A stretch of DNA of 64,000 nucleotides from a virus. Shown in pieces: positions 1 through 7,783 of the stretch; positions within the stretch are counted from its first letter, which is position 1; each line of letters opens with the position of its first letter. Both the position numbers and the translations under genes were made by a program. The notes beneath the pieces are model-generated. The model did no database searches. It saw only the letters and a list, made by a program, of their open reading frames with translations, and was not told the DNA's origin. The DNA is taken from positions 62,001 through 126,000 of IMG/VR virus record IMGVR_UViG_3300028840_006257; one strand, written 5' to 3'.

Positions 1-115
1 ACCCACTTCTGATTTTCATGAAGAAAAGGTTCCATCAACCCGTGACGGCGCTCGGTAGTGCGCCTATGTTTCACTATGGTTGGTCTCACGTGACCTGAAA
101 GGGCAGTCGACCGCG

Positions 116-475
116 ATGGCACGCCGCGAACCCCAGACGAAACCTCTCCTGCAGGGGGACCTCACCCCTCGCATGACGGACGGGACGGACCTGCGGAACG
201 ACAACGCGGGCGACTACCAGAAGCAGGCCCGGAGCCTCGTGATCCGGTATCTCGAGAGCCTCCCGGCCGAGGCCACGGTGGACGTCGCGACGATGGCGCG
301 GGACATCGAGCGGCACTATCCTTTCCACGGAGAGGGAGAGGGCTTCTTCAACAAGATCGTGAACGGCCTCGCGAAGGAGGGCTGGGTCAAGAAGGAGGGC
401 AGTCAGGTCCACCTCCACAAGATCGCCCGCGTGACGCGCCGGTTCCTCTTGGCGAGCTGCGAGAAGTCCCGATAG
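116..475 (+). CDS. Small winged-helix-like hypothetical protein
   Basis: A 119-residue basic protein. I do not recognise the family. The C-terminal two thirds (from about residue 40) alternates helices and turns and ends in a strand-like stretch (EGWVKKEGSQVHLHKI) that resembles the wing of a winged-helix domain, so DNA binding is possible but unproven. The frame is open upstream to a TTG at 80. I prefer the ATG at 116 because an AAAGGG lies upstream, though the spacing is long (about 13 nt); an ATG at 172 behind a GGGGGA is a further alternative. It is the first complete gene of the window and is followed by a promoter-like gap and the spanin-like pair. Confidence 0.55.
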   Translation: MARREPQTKPLLQGDLTPRMTDGTDLRNDNAGDYQKQARSLVIRYLESLPAEATVDVATMARDIERHYPFHGEGEGFFNKIVNGLAKEGWVKKEGSQVHLHKIARVTRRFLLASCEKSR

Positions 476-477
476 CG

Positions 478-503
478 CCTCTATAGCAGATCCTCTGTAG
501 GAG
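478..503 (+). promoter_or_regulatory. Putative phage promoter, CTCTAT-N12-GTAGGAG
   Basis: This is one member of a motif that recurs in short intergenic gaps of the window: CCTAT or CTAT, then 12 nt, then GTAG or GGTAG. Here CTAT is at 481-484 and GTAG at 497-500, about 50 bp upstream of the anchored coiled-coil gene. The copies at 7784, 9538, 53986 and 60177 have the same layout. Function as a promoter is inferred from recurrence and position only. Confidence 0.45.
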
Positions 504-554
504 TTCTGCGTCCAGATGCCCTCTAGCTCGACCATCGCGACGAAGGAAGGCGCC

Positions 555-815
555 ATGAGGTTCTTCGACATTGCGCTGAAAGTCCTCTCGATGCTCGTGA
601 TCCCGGTCATCATCTGGGCCGTGAAGCTCGAGGTGAAGAACGCGATCCAGGACGAGAGGATCGTCGAACTTCAGGAGGACCTGGACAAGCTGTCCGACGT
701 GACGAACGTGGTCCAGGCGAACTCCCTCGCGCTGGTCCGGCTCGAGGGAAAGCTCGACAACGTCGACGAGAAGATCAGTGAGGTCAAGACGCTGCTTCGC
801 GACCGCGGTCAGTAG
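555..815 (+). CDS. Small membrane-anchored coiled-coil protein, i-spanin-like
   Basis: An 86-residue protein with one N-terminal hydrophobic segment (about residues 5-20, IALKVLSMLVIPVIIWAV) followed by a charged heptad-type coiled coil to the end. This is the layout of inner-membrane spanins (Rz type): an N-terminal anchor with a periplasmic coil. The start chosen is the ATG at 555 behind GAAGGAAGG; an upstream in-frame start at 516 has no good ribosome site. The next gene begins inside it in another frame and encodes a candidate lipoprotein, the nested arrangement typical of Rz/Rz1 pairs. A coiled-coil holin-like or other small membrane protein remains possible, since no endolysin gene is visible beside it. 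Confidence 0.5.
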   Translation: MRFFDIALKVLSMLVIPVIIWAVKLEVKNAIQDERIVELQEDLDKLSDVTNVVQANSLALVRLEGKLDNVDEKISEVKTLLRDRGQ

Positions 816-1326
816 CCTCCTTCTGCTCGCGATTGCCTGCGAGGGCGCCGAACCGAGGGACGCCACGGTCCCGGCTCGCGCGGCGGGCGGGGGCGAGGTC
901 GAGCACAAGGAACCGCCTCCACCTCCGGTGCCCGGAGCTCCGCCGTCCGAGGCTCCCGAGCAGACCGGAGTCGAGGACGATCCTCCGCCCGAAAACGCGG
1001 ATCCTGGCTCGCCGCCGGAGGACGGTGTCTCTAAGACCAAGCGGCCCGAGCGAGGGAGGGACGGCTGCCGCCTGGGCGAGATGCGATTCGAGGGCGAGTG
1101 CTGGTCGAAGAAGTACGTGAAGATGCTGCTCAAGCGGCGCGAGCAGGAGGCCCTGGAGAAGGTCCAGAAGGCGCGGGACGTCGCCGACGCCGCGCAGGGA
1201 GCCCGCGACCTGCTCGAGCAGAAGACGGTCCAGATGGATAAGGTCGAGGACGACCTGGACGAGATCCTCGACGAGTTCAGGCGCCAGCAGGAGGAAGAGA
1301 AGAACAAGAAGGAGGAGGGCCCCTGA
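778..1326 (+). CDS. Proline-rich lipoprotein with C-terminal coiled coil, o-spanin-like
   Basis: A 182-residue protein starting at GTG 778, overlapping the preceding coiled-coil gene by 38 nt in another frame. The N-terminus is a short basic region, a hydrophobic stretch (SSLLLLAI) and a lipobox-like AIAC with Cys21, so it probably matures to an outer-membrane lipoprotein. A Pro/Glu-rich linker follows (about residues 40-85), then an acidic and basic coiled coil (about 115-180). A lipoprotein overlapping an anchored coil suggests an o-spanin that, with its partner, would fuse inner and outer membranes at lysis. It is longer than classical Rz1 proteins (about 60 residues), and the lipobox has Ala rather than Leu at -3, so the assignment is tentative. 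Confidence 0.5.
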   Translation: MRSRRCFATAVSSLLLLAIACEGAEPRDATVPARAAGGGEVEHKEPPPPPVPGAPPSEAPEQTGVEDDPPPENADPGSPPEDGVSKTKRPERGRDGCRLGEMRFEGECWSKKYVKMLLKRREQEALEKVQKARDVADAAQGARDLLEQKTVQMDKVEDDLDEILDEFRRQQEEEKNKKEEGP

Positions 1327-1369
1327 CGGTTTTCACGAAGGGATTTTCGCCGGTCGGTAGAGTTCCGGC

Positions 1370-1738
1370 GTGTCAGAGACCGAGATGAACACCCCACCCG
1401 AGACACCACCAAGCGACGACGGCGCCGCGACGCCGCCCGAGGATCCAGACGTGATCGGCAAGGTCACGCCCGAGGAGCAGGCGGCCATGATGGCGATTCG
1501 CGGCGAGCAGCAGCAGCTCATGCTGAAGATCGGAGAGCAGGAGTTCCTGAAGACGCGCATCCTCGCGCGACTGGACGAGCTCGAGCGCAAGCAGCAGGAG
1601 TTCGTCAACGGAATCTCGCAGCGCCTCGGCATCAAGGAGGGGCAGCAGTGGGTCGCCGTCGCCGACGGGACCATCCGGCTGGTCAAGCGCGGCGAGCCGG
1701 TCCAGACTCAGGAGGGAGCAGGACCACCCTCAGGATAG
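1370..1738 (+). CDS. Hypothetical coiled-coil protein
   Basis: A 122-residue protein with a GTG start. The first 30 residues are Pro/Glu/Asp-rich and probably disordered. Residues about 33-85 form a Gln/Glu/Leu-rich helix with heptad character, followed by a short beta-like stretch (QQWVAVADGTIRLV). No family is recognised. The gap before it holds TTTTCACGAAG (1330-1340) and a GGTAG (1356-1360) like the right half of the recurrent promoter motif, but no CCTAT at the right spacing. Its stop codon abuts the next start at 1739, so it is probably co-transcribed with the intein-containing neck-like gene. Confidence 0.6.
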   Translation: MSETEMNTPPETPPSDDGAATPPEDPDVIGKVTPEEQAAMMAIRGEQQQLMLKIGEQEFLKTRILARLDELERKQQEFVNGISQRLGIKEGQQWVAVADGTIRLVKRGEPVQTQEGAGPPSG

Positions 1739-4468
1739 GTGTCCATGACGTGCGTGAACAGCGGCAAGGAACCGTGGGCCAGCAAGGCTAATCCCCTGGA
1801 GCCGGCCTCGTGCGACGACGGTGACACGCCGCCCGACACGCCGCCGTGTCCCGATCCGTCGCCCAGTCCGGGTCCCTTCGGACCGGGCTGCGTGGGTTGG
1901 GAAGTTGGTCCCAACGAGTGCCCGGTTCCGCCGACCAACGTCCAGGTCGTGAGCCCGCTGTTCGCGGGAACCCTCGACGTCCGGTGGGATGATCCCGCGA
2001 TCCTGGCCAAGAACGGCAAGTTCAACGTGGTCGGGGTGAACGTCTACCGGAGCGACTCCTCCGAGCGAGGTCCCTACGCGCGCCTGAACAGGACGCCCGT
2101 CGGGGGCCTGTTCTACCGAGACTTCACGGACAACGTCCTGGTCGAGGACGAGGTGGTCGACTGGGACACGAGCTGGCTCTCGAGGGGGGAACAGTCGAAC
2201 GACCGCAAGTGGGTCTTCAGGACTAGCCGCTACCCCATCGTGAAGAAGTCGGGGCAGGCCATCGCGGCCGACAGCCCGATGGACGTGCGCCTCGTGATCG
2301 ACGGGCAGATCGTTCCGGTCCAGGCCGTGTTCGGACCGACGGGAGAGGTGACGCTCATCAACGTGCGGGGCTACAACTTCGCCACGGAGCGCTGGATCGA
2401 GCCGACCCTGCCGACGGGGCCCGAGACGGCGGTGTCGCTCAGCTACTGCTACAACGCCAACGCGATCCGCACGAGCCTGGACAGGAAGATCTGGTATCGG
2501 GTCACGACGGTCGCCGCCGATCCGAGCTCTCCGACGGGCTTCCGCGAGACGCCGCTCGACTTCGCCGAGCCCGCGACGCACAGGGCGGTCGAGTCCCTAG
2601 ACTACATGTGGCGAGAGGCGATCAGGCGCAACAACTGGGTGCTCGAGCAGGGCGGCGAGCGCGTCAAGATCTTCGTCAAGAAGACCTCGGGCGAGCAGTG
2701 CTTCTGCGGGCGCGACCCGCGGGCCATGGAATACGCGCAGCACCCGAGCGCGCGCTGCGAGACCTGCTTCCCGCTTGGCACCGAGGTCATGATGGGAGAC
2801 TTTACCCGCAAACCCATTGAGGAGGTGCAAGTCGGAGACGAAGTTCTGACCCACGCAGGTAAAGTCCGCCGCGTCTACGAGACGATGAGCCGTCCGGTTC
2901 GAGAGTGCCTCATCGACATCCAAGCGACCCACGGTGTGGGGTTCTCTCCGACCGGGAATCATCCGGTGCTCATTGTCAGACGTGAGGACGCGCGCTGCGT
3001 CAGGAACAAGAGGAGCTTGTGCACGGGGCCGGAGAGCAAAGTCATCTGCACCCGCAAGTCTTGGGCGGATCCTTGCCAACGAGACGTGCAGCAACATGCC
3101 CAGTGGGTGAGGGCTGACGAGGTCCGCGAAGGAGACTATCTCGTGTTCTGCCTGCCGAGCGACGAACTTTTCACGAACGGGATGAGTCGTGACCGGCTGC
3201 GTGTGCTCGGGTACTACGCGGCCGAAGGAAACACGGCCAAGAAGCAGCGCAAGGATGATGGGTCGACGACCCCGGACGACAAGACGACCGTCTTCGGATT
3301 CCACGTTGATGAGATTCCGTCGTTCGTGACCGAGCTTCAAGAATGTTTGCGGGATGAGTACGGGGCCTCCTCTTCTGTTCAGCCGTGCAGCAACACCGAG
3401 AACGGCTGCGCCTTGGTCGTGAGTCGTCAGGCCGTGGCTAAGGACATATTGGCTCACGTTGGGAAGTACAGTGTGGCCAAGCGACTCAGCCGAAATCTCG
3501 CGTGGCAGCGTCCAGAGATGGCGCGCGAGTTCCTGGGCGCCTATTTCAACGGGGATGGCTGGCAGTGTCTGAACGAGTCCAGGACGCACCTTGGAGTGAG
3601 TAGCGCTTCGTACGCCATGGCGCGGCAGGTGGAGGTCATGCTTCTCCGACAAGGAATAGTTCCGAGGTTCGACTCTCGGTATCGCACGGGGGTTGCGAAT
3701 CCGGGCCGTCCGGGCACGCACGAGACGACGGAGCACACGGTGGCTGTTCGCAAGACAGACATGCACGTGCTTGCCAGTACGATGCAGAAGATGACCGACG
3801 TGCCTTCGGAGAGGCGCCGAGGAGGATGGGCTGTCAGTGCAGGTCGTCTCGTTCTCTATCCCGTCCGCAGCGTTCGTCACATCCCGTACGAGGGCTCCGT
3901 CTACAATCTTGAAGTCGAGGAGGACCATTCCTACGTGGCCAACGGGGCGGTTGCCCACAACTGTTTTGGAACGGGTTTTATCGGTGGGTTTGAAGGGCCC
4001 TACGACGCCATCGTCGCCCCCGACGACGCCGACCGTGCCGTGCGCCAGACGCCGAACGGGCGCTACCTCGAACACATGCAGGACGTGTGGACGGGCCCGA
4101 GCCCGATGCTCACGCAGAGAGACTTCATCGTCAAGCAGACGAACGAGCGCTACAGCATCGGTCCCGTGCGGAAGCCGAGCAACCGGGGCAACGTCCTCCA
4201 GCAGCACTTCCAGATCCGGTACCTCGACGAGCAGGACATCCGGTACAGGGTGCCCCTGTTCGACACCACCGAGCTGTGCTGGCCCGAGACCCGCGAGCGT
4301 CCGGCCGTCCTGCAGCGGGGCGCGTGGGAGACGGAGTATCCGCCCGAGGGTCCGCACCCCGTGGGCGCCGACTACCAGCAGACTCCGATGGAGACCGAGA
4401 AGGAGAACGTCCCTGACGAGCGCGAGCAGAGAGGCCGGACGCCGGTCTGGTCCAACATATCGTACTGA
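1739..4468 (+). CDS. Zinc-ribbon neck/tail structural protein interrupted by an intein
   Basis: The open frame encodes 909 residues, of which 343-741 are an intein; the spliced product would be about 510 residues. The N-extein has a Pro-rich start and then a fibronectin-like stretch (PPTNVQVVSP..LDVRWDDP) and ends in a metal-site pattern: Cys321, Cys323, Cys340 and, after splicing, Cys742 (CFC...CET-CFGTGF). The C-extein has a charged acidic tail. Context at the head of a neck/tail gene series suggests a virion connector or neck protein, but I do not know its precise role. The start is GTG 1739 directly after the previous stop, or ATG 1745. The exteins are strongly GC3-biased: the 30 codons sampled before the intein all end in G or C. 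Confidence 0.7.
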   Translation: MSMTCVNSGKEPWASKANPLEPASCDDGDTPPDTPPCPDPSPSPGPFGPGCVGWEVGPNECPVPPTNVQVVSPLFAGTLDVRWDDPAILAKNGKFNVVGVNVYRSDSSERGPYARLNRTPVGGLFYRDFTDNVLVEDEVVDWDTSWLSRGEQSNDRKWVFRTSRYPIVKKSGQAIAADSPMDVRLVIDGQIVPVQAVFGPTGEVTLINVRGYNFATERWIEPTLPTGPETAVSLSYCYNANAIRTSLDRKIWYRVTTVAADPSSPTGFRETPLDFAEPATHRAVESLDYMWREAIRRNNWVLEQGGERVKIFVKKTSGEQCFCGRDPRAMEYAQHPSARCETCFPLGTEVMMGDFTRKPIEEVQVGDEVLTHAGKVRRVYETMSRPVRECLIDIQATHGVGFSPTGNHPVLIVRREDARCVRNKRSLCTGPESKVICTRKSWADPCQRDVQQHAQWVRADEVREGDYLVFCLPSDELFTNGMSRDRLRVLGYYAAEGNTAKKQRKDDGSTTPDDKTTVFGFHVDEIPSFVTELQECLRDEYGASSSVQPCSNTENGCALVVSRQAVAKDILAHVGKYSVAKRLSRNLAWQRPEMAREFLGAYFNGDGWQCLNESRTHLGVSSASYAMARQVEVMLLRQGIVPRFDSRYRTGVANPGRPGTHETTEHTVAVRKTDMHVLASTMQKMTDVPSERRRGGWAVSAGRLVLYPVRSVRHIPYEGSVYNLEVEEDHSYVANGAVAHNCFGTGFIGGFEGPYDAIVAPDDADRAVRQTPNGRYLEHMQDVWTGPSPMLTQRDFIVKQTNERYSIGPVRKPSNRGNVLQQHFQIRYLDEQDIRYRVPLFDTTELCWPETRERPAVLQRGAWETEYPPEGPHPVGADYQQTPMETEKENVPDEREQRGRTPVWSNISY
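2765..3961 (+). mobile_element. Class 1 intein with LAGLIDADG homing endonuclease
   Basis: A 399-residue intein (residues 343-741 of the host protein). It starts at Cys343 (CFPLGTEV, block A). Block B is TGNHPV (405-410). There are two LAGLIDADG-type helices (VLGYYAAEG, 489-497; FLGAYFNGDGW, 598-608). A block F-like strand (VYNLEVEEDHSYVANG) leads to the terminal VAHN, followed by Cys+1. All splicing residues expected of a Cys1/His-Asn/Cys+1 intein are visible, so it should be splicing-competent. GC3 is about 70% in its first 30 codons against 100% in the adjacent N-extein, consistent with horizontal arrival. Both endonuclease helices keep an acidic residue (AEG, GDG), so the nuclease may be active. 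The insertion point is inside the CxxC pair of the host zinc site. Confidence 0.93.
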
Positions 4469-4484
4469 TCCGAGGACCTGATCG

Positions 4485-5018
4485 ATGCTCGGGATCAAGA
4501 TCAGGACGACGCGCGGCAAGACCTGGACGAACGTCGCGTCGGAGGACTTCATCACGCGGAAGTTCCTGCAGAAGGTCGGCAGGCTCTTCGTGAAGTCCAT
4601 CGTGTACGAGGCCCGCAAGGACTTCGCCAAGCAGGGGGGCTCGCGGACGCCGACGGGACAACCCGAGGGGATTCCGGCCGACGAGGCTTTCTACAAGTCG
4701 TTCAAGTTCAGGACCACGGAGAAGACCGTCGAGATCTACTGCTCGTGGCCCCAGATCGAGCAGATCACCGAGGGCAGGCGCCCGTACCCGATGGACTGGC
4801 TCACGCAGCAGGCCGGGATCTCCCGCGTGCCCATGAAGGGCCCGGGCGGTACAGTGCTGATCAAGACTACCCCCGCCAGCTCCGAGGACGCCTGGATCCA
4901 TCCGGGCTTCCGCAAGAACAACTTCCTTCGTCGGGGGTATGAGCGGGCACGGCGCGAGATGGACACGATGCTCCAGCAGCAGATAGTCGAGACCCTGAAG
5001 AAGCTGCCCCTTGCATGA
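4485..5018 (+). CDS. HK97 gp10-like tail completion / neck protein
   Basis: A 177-residue basic alpha/beta protein. The N-terminal half has long basic helices (DFITRKFLQKVGRLFVKSIVYEARKDF, rendered here only in part). A later motif, AWIHPGFRKNNFLRRGYERA (about 138-157), resembles the conserved H-P-G-x-x-x-x-x-F-L segment of HK97 gp10-family head-tail and tail-completion proteins. That family joins the connector to the tail tube. The start is ATG 4485 with GAGG upstream. The stop overlaps the next start (ATGA at 5015), indicating translational coupling. Neighbours are the zinc-ribbon neck-like gene upstream and a coiled-coil protein downstream, which fits a neck role. The assignment rests on motif resemblance only. 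Confidence 0.55.
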   Translation: MLGIKIRTTRGKTWTNVASEDFITRKFLQKVGRLFVKSIVYEARKDFAKQGGSRTPTGQPEGIPADEAFYKSFKFRTTEKTVEIYCSWPQIEQITEGRRPYPMDWLTQQAGISRVPMKGPGGTVLIKTTPASSEDAWIHPGFRKNNFLRRGYERARREMDTMLQQQIVETLKKLPLA

Positions 5019-5719
5019 TCGAGGCCCACATCATCTGCTGTCGGAAGTGCGAGATCCGAGACCTCGGGCTCACGATGCTGCCCGGTCAGGAGCAGTGGGT
5101 CTCGGAGGTCGTCGCGGGGAACTCCGAGGACCTCCGCGCGGAGCAGCGCAAGGGGAACGTCCGCGTCTACCGGAGGACGCGGCCCGTGAATAGGGAGCCG
5201 AAGCGTCCTCCCCCTCCGTTCGTCGTGCGCTCTCGACCCCAGGTTCGGGAGCGCGAGGAGCCTAGGGTCATCCAGAAGGTCATCGAGAAGGTCGTGGAGG
5301 TCGTCGAGACCAAGGTCGACACCGAGGAGGTCGCGCGCCAGGTGCGAGGAGCCCTGCTGGGGGACATGAGGGAGATAATCGCGGAGGAGATGAGCAGGCT
5401 GCTCGAGGCCCAGGCGACGCCCCAAAGGGCCCAGGCGACGCCCCCGACGGTCGACGCGGCCGCCCTGGAAAGCGCCCTGGAGGCGGTCTTGGGGCGCCTG
5501 GCGGGTGCTGTGGCGCTTCCGGTCGCTCGGACGGCTCCTCCGTCTCCCGACAGGCCCCTCTACCTGCCCGAGAACCTGGTCGACAAGGACGCCAAGGTCA
5601 GGATCAGGGTGAGCGAGCGTGCTCAGGACGAGGGCGCCGACCTCGACGACGCCGCCGACGCGCTCCGAAAGTTCAAGAAGCGCCACGCGGGTAAAACGAA
5701 GGAGAGCGAGGAGAGCTGA
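5015..5719 (+). CDS. Hypothetical protein with N-terminal Cys cluster and coiled coil
   Basis: A 234-residue protein, start overlapping the preceding stop by 4 nt. The first 60 residues contain CCRKC and look like a compact domain (LPGQEQWVSEVVAGNSEDLR is reminiscent of small head-tail accessory domains). A Pro-rich linker (PPPPFVV, near 68-74) follows, then a parallel coiled coil rich in Val/Glu/Lys (about 83-135), an Ala/Pro-rich region with a near-duplicate word (QATPQRAQATPP), and a charged C-terminus. No family recognised. Its position between a gp10-like protein and the actin-like ATPase suggests a virion or assembly role. Confidence 0.55.
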   Translation: MIEAHIICCRKCEIRDLGLTMLPGQEQWVSEVVAGNSEDLRAEQRKGNVRVYRRTRPVNREPKRPPPPFVVRSRPQVREREEPRVIQKVIEKVVEVVETKVDTEEVARQVRGALLGDMREIIAEEMSRLLEAQATPQRAQATPPTVDAAALESALEAVLGRLAGAVALPVARTAPPSPDRPLYLPENLVDKDAKVRIRVSERAQDEGADLDDAADALRKFKKRHAGKTKESEES

Positions 5720-5723
5720 GACG

Positions 5724-6731
5724 ATGACCGAACGTGAAACTCCGATCCACGGCGTCGGGCTAGATTGCGGGACCATGAACCTCGTCGCGGCCAGGCGGAG
5801 CAAGGAGGGCGTCGTGACGACCCGCATCAGGGACGCCTTCCTCGACCTCCCCCGGGAGCACAAGAAGATGCTCCGGCTCTCCAACGTGAACTACGTCGAG
5901 AAGGGGGAGGACCTGGTAATCGTCGGGGACGCCGCCTACGAGATGGCCAACGTCCTCGGAAAGGAGGTGAGGCGTCCGCTGCATTCCGGGGTCGTCTCTC
6001 CACAGGAGATGGAGGCCCTCGAGATCCTCGCCATCCTGATCCGACACGTCCTCAAGGAACCGGTCCAGGAGGATGAGATCTGCTACTTCTCCGTCCCTGC
6101 TCCTCCCGTGGATCAGCCGGGGAGGGACGTGATCTACCACCGCGGCATCCTGGAACGCATCATCACGGAGTGCGGCTACCAGGCTCACGCCTCGAGCGAG
6201 GCGCTGGCCATCATCTACTCCGAGTGCGCACAGGACCAGTTCAGCGGCATCGGCATCTCCTTCGGCAGCGGCCTGTCGAACGTCACGCTCGCCATCAACA
6301 CGGTCGAGGGGCTCAGCTTCTCGGTCGCCAGGGCGGGCGACTGGCTCGATCGCGGCGCGGCCAGCAGCACGGACCTCACGCGGGCTCGGATGTGCACTCT
6401 CAAGGAGAAGGGCCTCAACCTGATGCAACCCGGAGGACGCGAGGAGGAGGCGCTGTGCGTCTACTACAAGTCCCTCGTCGAGTACGTGCTCGACCACATC
6501 GCGAGCGAGTTCGACAAGATCAAGGGTCGCTTCGCGCTGCCCCACCCGATCCCCATCGTGGTCTCGGGAGGCACGAGCAAGGCCGGGGGTTTCCTCGAGT
6601 TCTTCACGCGGGTCTTCGAGGAGAAGCGCCGGAAGTTCCCCATCGAGGTCAGCGAGGTCCGGGCCGCGAAGGAGCCGCTCGACGCCGTCGCCAGGGGGCT
6701 GCTCGTCCAGGCCCTCCAGGAATATGAGTAG
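5724..6731 (+). CDS. Actin/MreB/Hsp70-superfamily ATPase
   Basis: A 335-residue protein with the three nucleotide-binding signatures of the actin-like ATPase superfamily in order: phosphate-1 (GLDCGTMN, residues 12-19), phosphate-2 (GIGISFGSGLSN, about 175-186) and the adenosine motif (VVSGGTSKAGGF, about 279-290). The region between (RDVIYHRGILERIITECGY ... SSEALAIIYS) parallels the MreB/Hsp70 connector. The frame is open upstream to 5619, but ATG 5724 follows a GAGGAG..GAGACG ribosome site 4 nt after the previous stop. Phage actin homologues elsewhere build segregation or positioning filaments; here the gene sits inside a structural cluster, so a morphogenesis or chaperone role is equally possible. 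It overlaps the next gene by 8 nt. Confidence 0.8.
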   Translation: MTERETPIHGVGLDCGTMNLVAARRSKEGVVTTRIRDAFLDLPREHKKMLRLSNVNYVEKGEDLVIVGDAAYEMANVLGKEVRRPLHSGVVSPQEMEALEILAILIRHVLKEPVQEDEICYFSVPAPPVDQPGRDVIYHRGILERIITECGYQAHASSEALAIIYSECAQDQFSGIGISFGSGLSNVTLAINTVEGLSFSVARAGDWLDRGAASSTDLTRARMCTLKEKGLNLMQPGGREEEALCVYYKSLVEYVLDHIASEFDKIKGRFALPHPIPIVVSGGTSKAGGFLEFFTRVFEEKRRKFPIEVSEVRAAKEPLDAVARGLLVQALQEYE

Positions 6732-7779
6732 GTCCGACGGCCTGTCGCTCTGGACGGGGACGAGGACCGACCTGTCGTGCGTCCCCGAGCGGCTCGAGGA
6801 GTACCAGCCCGTCGTCAGCTTCAGCGGCGGCAAGGACTCGGTCGCGACCACCCTCGCGCTGCGAGAGCACGAGATCGAGGCGCGGCACGTCTTCGCCGAC
6901 ACGGGCTGGGAGTCCGAGCAGACCACCGACTACGTCCGGGAGATCGGCCAGAAGCTCGGCATCCCGATAGAGGTCGTCGAGACGACGCCGCCCGAGCTCG
7001 AGCCGTGGGTCGAGGAGCTCGTCGCCGAGGCCGAGAAGCGCCTCGGTCGAAGGTTCGGCGCGCTCCCGAGGGGGATGCTGCACCGGGGAGGGACGCCGCT
7101 GAGGATCGGCCGGTGGTGCACCATCGAGTACAAGCTGCGCCCTATCAAGGCGTACCACGAACGCGTGAGCGACGAGACGGGACTAGACGTGGTCAACGTC
7201 GTGGGCGTCCGGGCCGAGGAGAGCCTGTCTAGGGCCCGGAGGGAGACGTGGTACCTCGACCGGCAGTGGGACGGCTACATGTGGCTGCCCATCCACCACT
7301 GGCGCACGGACGACGTCCTCCGCATCCACCAGAGGCACGGCATTCCCGTCAATCCCCTCTACAGGAAGGGCCACGACCGCGTCGGCTGCTACCCGTGCAT
7401 CCTCGCGCGGAAGGACGAGATCCGCCTCATCGCTCAGCTTGAGCCCGGGCGCATCGAGATGGTGCGCGAGCTCGAGCAGCTGTTCGAGAAGATCAGGACG
7501 CGCCGTAACAGGGAGCGGCCTGGGCGCTACGGCAAGGAGGATCCCGGTTTCTTCGAGGCCGTGATCGAGCGCGGCAACTCCACGGTCCCCGCGAAGATCG
7601 ACGACGTGGTGGACTGGGCGCGTACGGGACACGGCCGCAGGGTGAGGCTCACCGAGGTCCCGCCGGGCGGCGGCTGCTTCCGGTGGGGACTGTGCGAGAC
7701 GGTGGAGAGGCCCGACGATTCCGACCGGGAGTCCATCGCTGCCGTCCTGAACGAGGCCCTGGGCACCTCGAGCGAATGA
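6724..7779 (+). CDS. PAPS reductase / DndC-like PP-loop protein
   Basis: A 351-residue protein with the adenine-nucleotide alpha-hydrolase PP-loop SGGKDS (residues 34-39), the following HVFADTGWE motif (55-63), a WCT..YK motif with Cys132, and a CxxC (Cys222, Cys225, in GCYPC). This set is typical of the phosphoadenosine-phosphosulfate reductase family, including DndC-like proteins and many phage homologues. A further Cys pair lies near the C-terminus (GGGCFRWGLC). Family members activate substrates by adenylation or reduce PAPS; the extra Cys residues could hold an Fe-S cluster. The true substrate cannot be told from sequence: sulfur assimilation, nucleotide or tRNA thiolation and DNA modification are all possible. 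No Dnd partner genes are in the window. Confidence 0.75.
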   Translation: MSRSDGLSLWTGTRTDLSCVPERLEEYQPVVSFSGGKDSVATTLALREHEIEARHVFADTGWESEQTTDYVREIGQKLGIPIEVVETTPPELEPWVEELVAEAEKRLGRRFGALPRGMLHRGGTPLRIGRWCTIEYKLRPIKAYHERVSDETGLDVVNVVGVRAEESLSRARRETWYLDRQWDGYMWLPIHHWRTDDVLRIHQRHGIPVNPLYRKGHDRVGCYPCILARKDEIRLIAQLEPGRIEMVRELEQLFEKIRTRRNRERPGRYGKEDPGFFEAVIERGNSTVPAKIDDVVDWARTGHGRRVRLTEVPPGGGCFRWGLCETVERPDDSDRESIAAVLNEALGTSSE

Positions 7780-7783
7780 TTCT

